Shown one piece after another: positions 29,889-40,001 of a stretch of DNA of 64,000 nt. Position 1 is the first letter of the stretch, and the number at the start of each line of letters is the position of its first letter. Made by a program: the position numbers and the translations under genes. The notes beneath the pieces were generated by a model. The model was not told where the DNA came from, did not search any database, and saw only the letters and a program-made list of their open reading frames with translations. The stretch covers positions 103,496 to 167,495 of the forward strand of contig DEXV01000006.1 in NCBI GenBank assembly GCA_002364325.1, read 5' to 3'. The stretch is from Gillisia sp. UBA3175. Lineage in GTDB: Bacteria > Bacteroidota > Bacteroidia > Flavobacteriales > Flavobacteriaceae.

Positions 29889-31121
29889 TTAAGAAACTGC
29901 TTTCAGTTTGCTTATAGTAGATTTATTCAATTTGTTTTCGGCATATTCCTTAGTCACGATCAACTCATGCTCATCGCTCTCAGGCATTTCAAACATAGCA
30001 TCGGTAAGAATTGCTTCGCATAAAGATCTTAGCCCTCTCGCACCTAATTTATACTCGATTGCTTGCAATACAATATAATCCAATGCTTCATCTGTGATCT
30101 CAAACGAGATATCATCCATCTCAAATAACTTTTGATATTGTTTGATAATAGCGTTCTTAGGTTCGGTAAGGATGGCTCTAAGCGTTTCTTTATCTAATGG
30201 ATTCATATACGTTAATGCCGGTAATCTACCGATGATCTCTGGTATTAATCCATAATCCTTAAGATCTTTAGGAATAATATATTTCAAAAGATTGGTGCGT
30301 TCTATTTTATCTTCACTTTGTGAAGCGCTAAAACCAACTGCTTGCATATTCAATCTCTTACTAATGTTTCTTTCAATTCCATCAAAAGCTCCACCTGCAA
30401 TAAATAAAATATTTTCAGTATCTACTTCAATAAATTTTTGATCTGGATGCTTTCTTCCTCCTTTTGGCGGAACATTCACCGTAGTTCCTTCCAACAGTTT
30501 CAATAATGCTTGCTGAACTCCTTCTCCAGAAACATCTCTGGTGATAGAAGGATTATCGCTTTTACGAGCAATCTTATCTATCTCATCTATAAAAACAATT
30601 CCACGTTGAGCTTTCTCCACATTATAATCTGCTGCCTGAAGCAATTTTGTTAGGATCCCTTCTACATCTTCACCAACATATCCTGCTTCTGTAAGCACTG
30701 TAGCATCTACAATTGCCAAGGGAACGTTTAACATCTTAGAGATGGTTTTTGCCATAAGGGTCTTCCCTGTTCCGGTTTCTCCAACCATTATAATGTTACT
30801 CTTTTGGATCTCTATATCATCGTCACTTTTTGGTTGCAGTAGACGTTTATAGTGGTTATAAACTGCTACAGACATCACTTTTTTAGTTGCTTCCTGCCCA
30901 ATAATATATTCATCCAAAAATGCTTTAATCACCTTTGGTTTACTAAGCATTAGATCTGATGATAATTCCTTGGCATTTCCTTGTTTGGATTCTTCCAGAA
31001 CTATTCCATGTGCTTGCTCGATACATTTATCACAAATGTGTGCATCTAAACCCGCAATAAGGAGATTAGTTTCTGGTTTTTTCCTTCCACAAAAGGAACA
31101 TTCTAAATCATCTTTCGCCAT
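29889..31121 (-). CDS. clpX: ATP-dependent Clp protease ATPase subunit ClpX
   Basis: 410 residues from the ATG at 31121 ([15 protein letters not shown]); an upstream TTG extension adds eight residues without homology. N-terminal C4 zinc domain: Cys8, Cys11, Cys30, Cys33. AAA+ core with Walker A GETGTGKT, Walker [12 protein letters not shown], and the RKH pore loop in GGRKHPDQ. Unfolds tagged substrates and feeds them to ClpP. 66 bases after clpP on the same strand; order tig-clpP-clpX is the standard bacterial one. Confidence 0.97.
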   Translation of the reverse strand: MAKDDLECSFCGRKKPETNLLIAGLDAHICDKCIEQAHGIVLEESKQGNAKELSSDLMLSKPKVIKAFLDEYIIGQEATKKVMSVAVYNHYKRLLQPKSDDDIEIQKSNIIMVGETGTGKTLMAKTISKMLNVPLAIVDATVLTEAGYVGEDVEGILTKLLQAADYNVEKAQRGIVFIDEIDKIARKSDNPSITRDVSGEGVQQALLKLLEGTTVNVPPKGGRKHPDQKFIEVDTENILFIAGGAFDGIERNISKRLNMQAVGFSASQSEDKIERTNLLKYIIPKDLKDYGLIPEIIGRLPALTYMNPLDKETLRAILTEPKNAIIKQYQKLFEMDDISFEITDEALDYIVLQAIEYKLGARGLRSLCEAILTDAMFEMPESDEHELIVTKEYAENKLNKSTISKLKAVS

Positions 31122-31187
31122 TTCTTTCAATTTCAATATTCTCAAGCCATAGTCACAAAATATTTTTGCAAAGGCTAGTTCAATTAT

Positions 31188-31865
31188 TTATTTATCACGT
31201 GTTAAAACCTCATCAATCATTCCATACTCCTTAGCTCTATCGGCTTTCATCCAGAAATCTCTATCGCTATCTTCTTCTATTTTTTCGTAAGATTGTCCAC
31301 TATGTTTCGCAATGATATCATATAATTCCTTTTTAAGGCTCAAGATCTCACGAGCTGTGATCTCTATATCACTAGCTTGTCCCTGCGCTCCACCAAGTGG
31401 TTGATGAATCATTACTCTTGAATGCGGAAGTCCGCTTCTTTTTCCCTTTTCTCCTGCACATAACAATACTGCTCCCATAGAAGCTGCCATCCCAGTACAG
31501 ATTGTTGCCACATCTGGTTTAATAAATTGCATGGTATCATAGATCCCCAATCCGGCATATACACTTCCTCCTGGAGAGTTAATGTATATCTGGATATCCT
31601 TGGAAGAATCTGTACTTTCCAAAAATAACAACTGTGCCTGAATAATATTCGCGATCTGATCGTTGATTCCAGTTCCTAAAAATATGATCCTATCCATCAT
31701 TAAACGTGAAAAAACATCCATTGCAACAGCATTCATTTGGCGCTCCTCAATTATATTAGGAGTCATCCCCATTGGATTCATACTAGTGATAATCTTATCG
31801 TAGTAATTCCCGTTAATACCGTGATCCTTTATGGCGTATTTTTCGAATTCTTTTCCGTAATTCAT
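31188..31865 (-). CDS. clpP: ATP-dependent Clp protease proteolytic subunit ClpP
   Basis: 225 residues from the ATG at 31865 ([16 protein letters not shown]). Serine peptidase with Ser129 (GMAASMGAV), His154 (VMIHQPLGG) and Asp203 (SDRDFWM), the same spacing as the E. coli triad. Forms the two-ring proteolytic barrel used by ClpX. A longer frame starting at 31910 is rejected because that ATG lies in the loop of a hairpin (31895-31924) that probably terminates tig. Confidence 0.96.
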   Translation of the reverse strand: MNYGKEFEKYAIKDHGINGNYYDKIITSMNPMGMTPNIIEERQMNAVAMDVFSRLMMDRIIFLGTGINDQIANIIQAQLLFLESTDSSKDIQIYINSPGGSVYAGLGIYDTMQFIKPDVATICTGMAASMGAVLLCAGEKGKRSGLPHSRVMIHQPLGGAQGQASDIEITAREILSLKKELYDIIAKHSGQSYEKIEEDSDRDFWMKADRAKEYGMIDEVLTRDK

Positions 31866-31894
31866 AGCTATGTAAATTCTCTTTTTAAGTAAAT

Positions 31895-31924
31895 AAGGCG
31901 TTATAACCATTGGTTTAACGCCTT
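31895..31924 (-). terminator. hairpin between tig and clpP
   Basis: AAGGCGTTA (31895-31903) and TAACGCCTT (31916-31924) form a perfect 9-bp stem with a 12-base loop, 27 bases after the tig stop. The following - strand sequence is ATTTACTT, a weak T-tract, so it may be a partial terminator that lowers read-through into clpPX. Confidence 0.6.
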
Positions 31925-31951
31925 AAAGATATGTATAAAATTTAAGAAAGT

Positions 31952-33274
31952 CTACTTGTAAATCTCTTTAACAAAGTCTTCATAAGTTACTTCTTTTTCC
32001 TTCAATTTAATATTCTCCTTGTAAAATCCAAGAAGTTTTTCATTCATTAATTGCTCAGACAAACGCTTAATCTCATCTTGATTAGATAGTACACGCGCTG
32101 CGATATCATCTAATTCTTTTTCTGAAGGATTCATCTGACCAAATTGAGCCATTTGCTCTTTTATTCTATCGGTTGCAAAAGATTTAAGGTCTTCAAATTT
32201 AACCTGAAGTTTATTCTCCTGGATCAATTTTCCTTCAATTAACTGAAATCTTAGTCCTTGTTCACTCTTCACAAATTCTTCTTCCGCTTCTTCTTCCGTC
32301 AATGGCTTCTCTCCAACCGTTCTTATCCATTTCTGAAGGAATTCTTTGGGAAGTTCAAATTTATTGTTTTCAATTAAAGCTTCTGTTACGTCATTTAATA
32401 ATTGCTGATCTCCTTGTTGTTTGAACTGCTTTGCAGCATCTTCTTTGATCTTTCCTTTAAGATCTTCAACAGATTTTACGTCATCATTACCAAAAAGCTT
32501 ATCGAACAATTCCTGGTTTAATTCTGCTAGTTCTTGTTTATTGATCTCTGTGATCTCGAAAGTAACATCTACTGCTAATCCATGAGTTTTATCATGCTCT
32601 ACCTTCAAGAAATCCATCAATTGATGGTCATCTTCAAAAAGACCTTTTGTATTAAGCTCTATAACTTCTCCAACCTTTGCTCCAATAAATTTAGAAAGGT
32701 TTTTCTTCCCTTTCAATTTTTCTAATGGTAAAGTAGCTTGGCTGTCAATTCCTTCTTCTTCATTCTTAAAAGTTCCAACAACAACGTCTCCTTCCTCTGC
32801 TACTTTTTTAGAAATAAGTTTCCCATATTGCTTCTGGATATGAGCGATCTGATTATTGATCATTTCTTCTCCGGCTACAATATTATAATGTGTGATCGGC
32901 TTTTTTGTATCTAAATTAACTTCGAATTTTGGGGACAATCCTAATTCAAATTCAAAAGTATAATCATCTTGATTCCAATTAAAATTTTCTTGTTCTTTAG
33001 GTAACGGATTACCAAGTACATCTAATTTTTCTTCGGTTAAATATTTATTTAAAGCATCTTGTAAAAGTTTATTCACTTCATCTACAAGAACTGCCTGTCC
33101 GTATTGTTTTTTAACCATTCCCATTGGAACGTGTCCTTTTCTAAAACCAGGAATATTAGCATTCTTCTTATAATCATTTAAGATCTTATCTACTTTCTGG
33201 CTATAGTCTTCTTTTGCGATAGCTACTTTTACGATCGCATTCAATTCATCAATATTCTCTCTGGTAATATTCAT
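31952..33274 (-). CDS. tig: trigger factor
   Basis: 440 residues. Ribosome-associated folding chaperone. The N-terminal ribosome-binding loop reads GFRKGHVP (43-50), close to the usual GFRxGKVP. A central FKBP-type prolyl isomerase region (about 150-235) is degenerate, as is common in Bacteroidota. The long helical C-terminal arms follow (KEFLQKWIRTVGEKPLTEEEAEEEF onward). It has a consensus promoter (33301-33331) and leads a tig-clpP-clpX set. Confidence 0.94.
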   Translation of the reverse strand: MNITRENIDELNAIVKVAIAKEDYSQKVDKILNDYKKNANIPGFRKGHVPMGMVKKQYGQAVLVDEVNKLLQDALNKYLTEEKLDVLGNPLPKEQENFNWNQDDYTFEFELGLSPKFEVNLDTKKPITHYNIVAGEEMINNQIAHIQKQYGKLISKKVAEEGDVVVGTFKNEEEGIDSQATLPLEKLKGKKNLSKFIGAKVGEVIELNTKGLFEDDHQLMDFLKVEHDKTHGLAVDVTFEITEINKQELAELNQELFDKLFGNDDVKSVEDLKGKIKEDAAKQFKQQGDQQLLNDVTEALIENNKFELPKEFLQKWIRTVGEKPLTEEEAEEEFVKSEQGLRFQLIEGKLIQENKLQVKFEDLKSFATDRIKEQMAQFGQMNPSEKELDDIAARVLSNQDEIKRLSEQLMNEKLLGFYKENIKLKEKEVTYEDFVKEIYK

Positions 33275-33300
33275 TGTAACGTGTTATAAAAATTGGTGTG

Positions 33301-33331
33301 CAAAAATACACATTTTTTGCTTGTTTACAAA
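33301..33331 (-). promoter_or_regulatory. Bacteroidota-type promoter of tig
   Basis: On the - strand TTTG (complement of 33328-33331), 19-base spacer, TATTTTTG (complement of 33301-33308). A full consensus match about 27 bases before the tig start. Confidence 0.8.
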
Positions 33332-33360
33332 GTTTCAATATGCTGTATTACAGCAGTATT

Positions 33361-33702
33361 CTAATCTGATCCTAATATGGAAAACAAGATTGTTTGTACT
33401 AGAGAAAGTAGCAAACTAAAAATTAATGCTATTAGGAAACCATCTACCCCAAATCCAGAAATAAATGCATCTGCCAGTAAAATGATCACTGCATTTATAA
33501 CAAGTAAAAATAAACCAAGGGTAATAATGGTAACCGGTAATGTTAACAACACTAATATTGGCTTTACTATAAGATTAAGTATTGCAAGGACTATGGCTAC
33601 TATTATAGCAGTAACATAACTTGCAACTGTAACTCCCGGTAAAAATTTAGCGATTAAAACAACTGCTAATGCGGTTAATAAAATACGTATTAGAAACTTC
33701 AT
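33361..33702 (-). CDS. phage-holin-4-like small membrane protein
   Basis: 113 residues, almost entirely hydrophobic with four predicted membrane helices (about 5-20, 28-48, 54-80, 86-108). Matches the Phage_holin_4_2 family, including the turn LNLIVKPILVLLTLPVTIITLGLFLLVINA. Despite the family name, free-standing chromosomal copies like this are widespread and are not evidence of a prophage. Function unknown. It sits between tig and the SGNH gene terminator. Confidence 0.85.
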   Translation of the reverse strand: MKFLIRILLTALAVVLIAKFLPGVTVASYVTAIIVAIVLAILNLIVKPILVLLTLPVTIITLGLFLLVINAVIILLADAFISGFGVDGFLIALIFSLLLSLVQTILFSILGSD

Positions 33703-33744
33703 AATTTAGGTTGGTTTTTTTGATTGATTATCACACAAAAATGC

Positions 33745-33770
33745 AAAAAAAACGCCGGATAAAATCCGGC
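33745..33770 (-). terminator. terminator after the SGNH lipoprotein gene
   Basis: GCCGGAT-AAA-ATCCGGC (33754-33770) is a perfect 7-bp stem followed on the - strand by GTTTTTTTTGC. It ends the FadL-SGNH transcript. Confidence 0.9.
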
Positions 33771-33835
33771 ATTTTCTTTTTTATGATATAATTAATACCC
33801 TCGTAATTATGATTACTACAGATACTTTAAACTAT

Positions 33836-35401
33836 TTATTGAACGTCGTTATTAAGAGTAACTGTACCATAAGAACCAATATTCACTTTTGGTACTGTAG
33901 AATTGTAAGTATTGTTAATTGCCTCTATAATAGTATTAGCAACTAAAGCATATCCACGAGGTGTTGGATGAACTCCGTCTAGAGAAAAAGCACCACCTGT
34001 AACGAAAGTTGAAGTTAGATTTCCACCATCGTAAGAAACGCCACCATTTGCTACTTGAGCTAATACAGCCTTAGCATCTACAAAAGCCAATCCGTTAGCT
34101 TGCGCTAAAGCCTTAATAGTAGCATTATAGCTAGCTTGCGCGGTAGATATAGCCAGTAATTCAGATTTATCTAAAACATCTTTATCCTCTATTCCGCTAA
34201 CAGCTCCTAAAACTAATTGAGCCTGCTCTGCAGTTGGTGTTCCCCCAGTTTGAAGAATTCCTAAAACCTGCATAACCGCTGGAGTAAGCATTACTGAACC
34301 ATAACCTTGAGCTAATGCACCACGGTTAATTGTAAGCACTAATAATTCCTCTGCCGTCATTTGTCTAAAGCCTAATGGATTGGTTTGAGAAACTGGAACC
34401 TCTATTAAAAACCTGTTTGGACCAGCATTAAATGTTATAGCATATTGAGCCGCTAAACCCTGAGCTATTGCTGGGTCTAATCCTTGACGAATTGCTCCCT
34501 GAGCAAAGATTCCTGCTACCGCTCGAAAAAATCCAGTTAGGTTAGCTGCAGTTGCTGCATCTAAAACCAAGGCATTATTAGGAATAGTAGTGAAAAATGG
34601 AATTGAAGTAACATCTGGCAAATTAACCAAAGCTCCATCTGCTCCTGTTCCTACCATTGCATTTACAATAGTGGAATAAGCCGAAGCGAAAACCTGAGGA
34701 TCTGTAATATCATTAGATCCGTAAGTTGCAGGATTTAAATTCCCGGTTTGGTCTACTCCAACTCCACCTGAAGTTGCGTAACTTAAAATATCATTGTTTC
34801 CAATAAATAAAGAAAAGAAAGAAGGGTTTTGCGCCACTGCATCTGCTAATACCGAAGTGCTTGGGCTTGATGCAAATCTCACAAAGTATGGATTTGCAGT
34901 ACCAACTGGTACTCCAGAAATATCTCCGTAGCTAGGTGTGATTAAATGAAAACTCTTAGCTCCAGGTACTCCCATGTTTCCAAAAGGTCCAGATAATACA
35001 TTGGTAATATCTGTAGTTGGTTGCATCCCTGTGTAGATCTGTGGTGATGGATTTCCATCTGCACCAACTGCTAATACTCTTCTATTGGCGAAAATCTGAT
35101 TTCCTGCAAATAATAATCCCCCAGCATTATCCAACACTAAAGGCTGAGTAAACATTTGGGTTTCTTGTACTTTGGCAAACTGCTGAGCCATAATGTTTGG
35201 ATACGAGTTTTCTTGCCCTGTAAGATATAAGGCTCCATCTGCATATCCTGCAGTTAATGAATTTCCTAAAGCCACATAGTTAGAAAAGTCTGTTTCACCG
35301 TTAGAATAAAATCCAATTTCATCTACAGGATTGTCTAATTCCGGCTCACAAGAAATAATCCCTAAGGCCAGAAATGGTAAATATTTTATATAATTTTTCA
35401 T
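33836..35401 (-). CDS. SGNH/GDSL-type hydrolase lipoprotein
   Basis: 521 residues. Lipoprotein signal with LGIISCEPE (Cys about 18), so outer-membrane anchored. SGNH blocks: nucleophile region YVALGNSLTAGYADG (about 42-56), oxyanion Asn in FSLFIGNNDIL (about 200), and the catalytic Asp-His in SLDGVHPTPRGYALVAN near the C-terminus. A long insert (about 215-440) is unusual for simple GDSL enzymes. Likely an esterase or lipase; substrate unknown. It follows a FadL-type porin by 21 bases, which suggests the pair handles fatty or hydrophobic compounds (inference). Confidence 0.85.
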   Translation of the reverse strand: MKNYIKYLPFLALGIISCEPELDNPVDEIGFYSNGETDFSNYVALGNSLTAGYADGALYLTGQENSYPNIMAQQFAKVQETQMFTQPLVLDNAGGLLFAGNQIFANRRVLAVGADGNPSPQIYTGMQPTTDITNVLSGPFGNMGVPGAKSFHLITPSYGDISGVPVGTANPYFVRFASSPSTSVLADAVAQNPSFFSLFIGNNDILSYATSGGVGVDQTGNLNPATYGSNDITDPQVFASAYSTIVNAMVGTGADGALVNLPDVTSIPFFTTIPNNALVLDAATAANLTGFFRAVAGIFAQGAIRQGLDPAIAQGLAAQYAITFNAGPNRFLIEVPVSQTNPLGFRQMTAEELLVLTINRGALAQGYGSVMLTPAVMQVLGILQTGGTPTAEQAQLVLGAVSGIEDKDVLDKSELLAISTAQASYNATIKALAQANGLAFVDAKAVLAQVANGGVSYDGGNLTSTFVTGGAFSLDGVHPTPRGYALVANTIIEAINNTYNSTVPKVNIGSYGTVTLNNDVQ

Positions 35402-35422
35402 CTTAATATCTGAATTATCCTA

Positions 35423-36673
35423 TTATAATTTATAAGTGATTCCTAGTCCTGGCGCAAATGCACTTGACTTGTATGTTCCTGAAAAAGGAACAGCTTGCCC
35501 ATTTTCGAAGTAATAATCGTAAGAAGCATCTATTTCTTTAAATCTTGAATACAAGAATGAAGCATCAATCGCAAAGTGATTATTTAGAGCTATAGAAAGT
35601 CCGGCAGTAAAGTTATTAGAATCGTTACGCGGAGTTTCTGGCGCAAAATATCCTTCTTGAACCGGAGACTCATCAAAATAATATCCTGCTCTTAAAGTAA
35701 ACATATCTGTTGCATCATATTGCAATCCAAATCTATAAATAGAGGAATCTTTATAATTTCTAGCATTCTTAGAATCTGGAATATTAGGATCAGCAAATTC
35801 TAGATCTAAAGATTCATATACACTCCATAAGGTTTGGTTATAATCGAAAGCAAACAACCACTTATCAAAGAATTGGTAAGAAAGTCCAACTGTTACCTCT
35901 GCAGGCAAAGGAAGCTCTGCATTAAATTGTGTATCTGCAAAAGGAGTTAATGGAGAGTTTGGTATATTTTCAAAATCTGCCTCTCCACCTTCAGCTTCTA
36001 AAATAATTTCAGATCTATAGTTAAATCCTACTCTTAATTTTTCGGTTGGGCTAAACATAGCACTTGCAGACCATCCCCAACTAGAAACTCCAGTAGCATC
36101 TACAGTTACGTTACTTCTATTTCCATCGATATCAGATAAAGTTCTATTTAAATTTCTGTTGAAATTTACACTTCCAGTAACATAGATAGGTCCACCACCA
36201 ACACTAAAATAAGGCGATAGCTTTACAGAAACTAACGGTTGTACATAAATAGCAGCAAGATCAATATTATTTACTAAATGAGAACCTGCCCAATCATCTT
36301 CCCATTCTACCGTACTTCCGTAAGGAGTATAAACACTTAATCCCATAGTTAACCAATCGGTCACTTTATAAGATGCATATAAATACAATGGAGTTCCAAC
36401 TGGACTATCTGTTCTGGCAAAATCACCAGTTTGTTCATTTTGATACACAACATCTGAAAATACACCAAATCCACCTGCAGAAATATTCAGTCTGTTTTCT
36501 AAATACACTAATCCAGAAGGGTTAAAAAATCCAAGTTCTGCGCTATTCACAACCGCTACTCCAGTATGTCCCATGGCTAAAGCTCGCTGTCCCTGCAAAC
36601 TCACACGATACCCCCCGGCATAGGTTACAGCTGTAGCCAACGCGAAAACCGTTAGTAATAATAGTTTTTTCAT
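35423..36673 (-). CDS. OmpP1/FadL-family outer-membrane transporter
   Basis: 416 residues. Signal peptide MKKLLLLTVFALATAVTYAGG. The N-terminal hatch YRVSLQGQRALAMGHTGVAVVNSAELGFFNPSGL is typical of FadL/TodX channels, which let hydrophobic substrates cross the outer membrane. The rest is a 14-strand beta-barrel pattern ending in FAPGLGITYKL. Co-transcribed with the SGNH lipoprotein downstream, and preceded by a full consensus promoter. Confidence 0.9.
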   Translation of the reverse strand: MKKLLLLTVFALATAVTYAGGYRVSLQGQRALAMGHTGVAVVNSAELGFFNPSGLVYLENRLNISAGGFGVFSDVVYQNEQTGDFARTDSPVGTPLYLYASYKVTDWLTMGLSVYTPYGSTVEWEDDWAGSHLVNNIDLAAIYVQPLVSVKLSPYFSVGGGPIYVTGSVNFNRNLNRTLSDIDGNRSNVTVDATGVSSWGWSASAMFSPTEKLRVGFNYRSEIILEAEGGEADFENIPNSPLTPFADTQFNAELPLPAEVTVGLSYQFFDKWLFAFDYNQTLWSVYESLDLEFADPNIPDSKNARNYKDSSIYRFGLQYDATDMFTLRAGYYFDESPVQEGYFAPETPRNDSNNFTAGLSIALNNHFAIDASFLYSRFKEIDASYDYYFENGQAVPFSGTYKSSAFAPGLGITYKL

Positions 36674-36711
36674 AATTAAATTTGAGTTAATTTTATTTTT
36701 TATGGATGCAC

Positions 36712-36741
36712 CAAAATTAGCATAAATTATAAATTATGCAA
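36712..36741 (-). promoter_or_regulatory. Bacteroidota-type promoter of the FadL-SGNH pair
   Basis: On the - strand TTG (complement of 36739-36741), 19-base spacer, TAATTTTG (complement of 36712-36719), about 40 bases before the start codon. The spacer itself is a near-palindrome (GCATAA...TTATGC). Confidence 0.78.
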
Positions 36742-36754
36742 GGAATTGCACTAA

Positions 36755-36776
36755 TTTATTATGCATACATAATAAA
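36755..36776 (-). terminator. AT-rich hairpin after the hydrolase gene
   Basis: TTTATTATG-CATA-CATAATAAA has perfect 9-bp arms, 12 bases after the hydrolase stop. It could be a weak terminator or part of the regulatory region of the FadL gene, whose promoter follows directly. Confidence 0.45.
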
Positions 36777-36788
36777 TGGACTAAAAGT

Positions 36789-37553
36789 TTATAGGAATTC
36801 TGTTACAATCTTAAAAAACTCTGGCATTTTCTCAGCGTGAACCCAGTGTCCAGCGCCTTCGATTGTTTTAATACTCGCGTTTGGAAAGTGTTTAAGGATT
36901 AACGGTTTATCCTCTTTTGTGATATAATTTGAATTTCCCCCGTTAATAAACAGGGTAGGTTTTTCGAAAACAACATCATCTGCCAATGCTAATCCAACAT
37001 TTTTTGATGCTTCCTGAAGCACCTCCAGATTTAACCTTAATGAAAGTTTTTCCTTTGTCTTCCAGTATAAATTCTTCAGCAGAAAAAGCCTGGTTCCCGT
37101 ATCCGGAATATATTCAGCTAAAAAATCTTCAGCATCGCCACGAGAGGTGAGATTCTGATTTTCTAATGCTTGCAAACCTTCTAGAATTTCTTGATGATGA
37201 GGTGCATAATATTTTGGAGCTATGTCTACAATGATCAGTTTTTGCATTAGTTCCGGAAAATCGGCAGCTATTTGCATAGCCACTTTCCCACCCATAGAAT
37301 GGCCTAATAAAATAATATTTTTCAAATTATGAGTATCGCAATAATTCTTAATGTCTTGAGACATCACTTCATAATTCATTTCTGAAGTATGGGGACTTCT
37401 CCCATGATTTCTCTGATCTATTAAGTGCACTTGATATCCTTCCTCTGAAAACTTATTCCCTAAAGTTTTCCAATTATCACCCATTCCTAGAAAACCATGT
37501 AAGAATAAGAATGGTGTTCCTTCTCCTATAATAGAACTGTATAATTGTATCAT
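36789..37553 (-). CDS. alpha/beta-fold hydrolase (YbfF-like esterase)
   Basis: 254 residues, cytosolic. Alpha/beta hydrolase motifs: oxyanion region [24 protein letters not shown], nucleophile elbow [12 protein letters not shown] (Ser about 97), and the catalytic His in [14 protein letters not shown]. Closest in style to the YbfF/acyl-thioesterase-like esterases. Its start overlaps the end of pdxJ by 4 bases (ATGA), so the two are coupled, though no biochemical link is evident. Confidence 0.87.
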   Translation of the reverse strand: MIQLYSSIIGEGTPFLFLHGFLGMGDNWKTLGNKFSEEGYQVHLIDQRNHGRSPHTSEMNYEVMSQDIKNYCDTHNLKNIILLGHSMGGKVAMQIAADFPELMQKLIIVDIAPKYYAPHHQEILEGLQALENQNLTSRGDAEDFLAEYIPDTGTRLFLLKNLYWKTKEKLSLRLNLEVLQEASKNVGLALADDVVFEKPTLFINGGNSNYITKEDKPLILKHFPNASIKTIEGAGHWVHAEKMPEFFKIVTEFL

Positions 37554-38266
37554 GAATTCAATAATTTTAAATATTTGGCAATTGTCGTTTCTAATCCCAG
37601 ATATAAAGCTTCACTTATCAAGGCATGACCTATAGAAACTTCTAAAAGTCCCGGCACTTCTTGCTGAAAATATTGAATATTTTCGAGAGAAAGATCGTGC
37701 CCTGCATTAATACCCAGATCTGAGGCTATTGCTACTTTTGCGCATGCTGTATAGATCTTTACTGCATCTTTATTTCCTTTACCGTATGCTTCGGCATAAG
37801 CTTCGGTATAAAGTTCTATTCTATCTGCGCCTGTATTAGCAGCATGCTCCACCATTTTTACCTTAGGATCCACAAAAATGGAAGTTCTTATGTTATTTCG
37901 ATTAAATTCGGAGATCACTTCCTTCAGAAAATCTTTATGCTTTATTGTATCCCAACCTGCATTTGAGGTTATTGCATCTACCGAATCGGGCACCAATGTA
38001 ACTTGTGCCGGCTTTGTCTTTAAAACTAATTCTATGAATTTTGGAACAGGATTACCTTCAATATTAAATTCTGTAGTTAAAACAGGTTTAAGGTCTAACA
38101 CATCCTGATATCTTATATGGCGTTCATCTGGCCTTGGATGAACAGTGATTCCTTGAGCGCCAAAAGATTCTATATCCTTGGCAAACTGAACTAAATTAGG
38201 AACATCTCCACCTCTTGCATTTCTTAGAGTGGCAATTTTATTGATGTTTACACTTAAATGGGTCAT
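37550..38266 (-). CDS. pdxJ: pyridoxine 5'-phosphate synthase
   Basis: 238 residues, TIM barrel. Condenses 3-amino-2-oxopropyl phosphate with deoxyxylulose 5-phosphate to make vitamin B6. Family signatures: [17 protein letters not shown] at the start, [15 protein letters not shown] (about 36-50), VTLVPDS, and [19 protein letters not shown] [19 protein letters not shown] near the end. Divergent from the CBS-domain gene. A TATTTTTG element lies about 20-30 bases upstream. Confidence 0.97.
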   Translation of the reverse strand: MTHLSVNINKIATLRNARGGDVPNLVQFAKDIESFGAQGITVHPRPDERHIRYQDVLDLKPVLTTEFNIEGNPVPKFIELVLKTKPAQVTLVPDSVDAITSNAGWDTIKHKDFLKEVISEFNRNNIRTSIFVDPKVKMVEHAANTGADRIELYTEAYAEAYGKGNKDAVKIYTACAKVAIASDLGINAGHDLSLENIQYFQQEVPGLLEVSIGHALISEALYLGLETTIAKYLKLLNS

Positions 38267-38357
38267 GGTTTTTGGCTTTGAATTAACAAAAATACAAAGA
38301 TGGAGATGCCTTATTGAATATTATTTTAATTAATTTGCATTAAAATGAAGCGGAATT

Positions 38358-39014
38358 ATGAGTATAGAAAGTTATATTGTAAATGATATCGAGATCTGCC
38401 AGATCACAGATAAAGTTGGGGACTTAAAGAAAAAATTTAACGAACTTACTTACTCTCATTTACCGGTGGCCAGAGAAGGAACTTATATAGGTAGTGTTTC
38501 TGAAAATGATGTGCGTTGTTTTGAAGCAGAAAAAACCTTGGAAGAATATCAATATGCATTAGAAGGGTTTTACGCACGAGAATCTGATTATTGGCTGGAT
38601 ACCTTAGAAACTTTTGCCCAAAACCAGACCAACATTTTACCTGTGTTAAATACTGATAATGTTTATTTAGGTTATTTGGAATTGAGTGATATTCTGCATC
38701 ATTTTAATGAAACTCCATTTTTAAATGAGCCAGGCGGAATAATTGTAATAGAAAAAGGTTCATTGGACTATTCCTTTAGTGAAATAGCGCAGATAATAGA
38801 ATCTCAAAATTCCCGTATTTCAGGGATGTTCGTTTCTTTGCAGGAAAATGATCTTACTCAAATTACAGTAAAGACCAGCAGCTCTAGCTTAAATGAAATT
38901 TTACAAACCTTAAGAAGATATGGATATTCCATATTATCTGAACATCAGGAAGATATTTACAGTAAAAACCTTAAAGAGCGTACCAAATATTTGGATAAAT
39001 ATCTTAACATATAA
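38358..39014 (+). CDS. CBS-domain protein
   Basis: 218 residues with two tandem CBS motifs in the first 120 residues (LTYSHLPVAREGTYIGSVSENDV and QNQTNILPVLNTDNVYLGYLELSDIL), then an ACT-like C-terminal region (GGIIVIEKGSLDYSFSEIAQIIESQ... LNEILQTLRRYGYSIL). This resembles AcuB-type proteins. CBS pairs usually sense adenine nucleotides. Only 2 bases separate it from nadK, so a link to NAD(P) or energy status is plausible but inferred. Confidence 0.85.
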   Translation: MSIESYIVNDIEICQITDKVGDLKKKFNELTYSHLPVAREGTYIGSVSENDVRCFEAEKTLEEYQYALEGFYARESDYWLDTLETFAQNQTNILPVLNTDNVYLGYLELSDILHHFNETPFLNEPGGIIVIEKGSLDYSFSEIAQIIESQNSRISGMFVSLQENDLTQITVKTSSSSLNEILQTLRRYGYSILSEHQEDIYSKNLKERTKYLDKYLNI

Positions 39015-39016
39015 CC

Positions 39017-39901
39017 ATGAAAGTAGGCATCTATGGTCAATTTTATCATCGGGATTCCGGCATATATATAAAAGAACTCTTTGATATCCTGGATAAGGAG
39101 AATATCGAAGTTCACATAGAAAAGAATTTTTTGGATCTTATCCATGAGCATAAGATACTACACAAAGATTATGCTCACTTTAGTACTTTTAAAGAACTAG
39201 ATAATTCCTACGATCTTTTCTTTAGCATTGGTGGAGATGGAACCATTTTGAAATCTATAAATTACATTCAAGACTTAAATATTCCTATTCTGGGAATTAA
39301 TACTGGAAGATTAGGCTTTCTTGCCACTATACAGAAAGAGGAAATAAAGCGAAGTATATCTTCCATTCTACATAAAAAATATGCTATTTCTGAAAGAACT
39401 GTGCTCTGTATTCACACCAATCCAAGTAGTGATGAAATTGGAGAAAGCAATTATGCCCTCAATGAAATAGCGGTTAGCAGAAAGAATACTACGTCTATGA
39501 TCACTGTAGATACGTGGTTAGACGATAAATATCTAACTTCTTATTGGGCAGACGGATTAATAATTTCTACTCCAACCGGTTCTACCGGGTATTCTTTAAG
39601 TTGTGGTGGCCCGGTAATTGTACCAGACACAAAAGCATTGGTGATCACACCAATTGCACCGCATAATTTAAATGCTCGTCCATTAGTAATTAAAGATAAC
39701 ACCAAGATCACTTTAAAAGTTTCTGGAAGAGAGGATTTTTCCCTGATTTCTATGGACTCGCGTATTGCAACCATTAGCAATACAACAGAAATAACTATAA
39801 AAATTGCCCCTTTCACAATTAGTATGGTAGAACTAGAAAAAGATAGTTTTCTTGAAACCCTCAGAAAAAAGTTGTTATGGGGTGAAGACAAACGTAATTA
39901 G
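39017..39901 (+). CDS. nadK: NAD kinase
   Basis: 294 residues. Phosphorylates NAD to NADP. The motif GGDGT (72-76) in FSIGGDGTILKS binds ATP/NAD; further blocks NTGRLGFLAT, NEIAVSRKNTTSMI and ADGLIISTPTGSTGYSLS are all intact. Transcribed immediately after the CBS-domain gene. Confidence 0.97.
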   Translation: MKVGIYGQFYHRDSGIYIKELFDILDKENIEVHIEKNFLDLIHEHKILHKDYAHFSTFKELDNSYDLFFSIGGDGTILKSINYIQDLNIPILGINTGRLGFLATIQKEEIKRSISSILHKKYAISERTVLCIHTNPSSDEIGESNYALNEIAVSRKNTTSMITVDTWLDDKYLTSYWADGLIISTPTGSTGYSLSCGGPVIVPDTKALVITPIAPHNLNARPLVIKDNTKITLKVSGREDFSLISMDSRIATISNTTEITIKIAPFTISMVELEKDSFLETLRKKLLWGEDKRN

Positions 39902-39955
39902 GCAATAAAACCCTGCATTAATTGTTTATATGATTATACAAAAACGCTCAAATTA

Positions 39956-39984
39956 TTGTAGGGCAAACATTATTGTTATATTTG
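39956..39984 (+). promoter_or_regulatory. Bacteroidota-type promoter of the porG-like/uppS/bamA operon
   Basis: TTG (39956-39958), 18-base spacer, TATATTTG (39977-39984), about 17 bases before the porG-like start codon. Confidence 0.75.
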
Positions 39985-40001
39985 CAAACTTTTGAAATTC
40001 T

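Noticed and set aside
33361..33702. Holin-like gene as sign of a prophage
   Set aside because: Neighbours are housekeeping genes (tig, SGNH, FadL) and this membrane family is widely chromosomal; no phage genes nearby.
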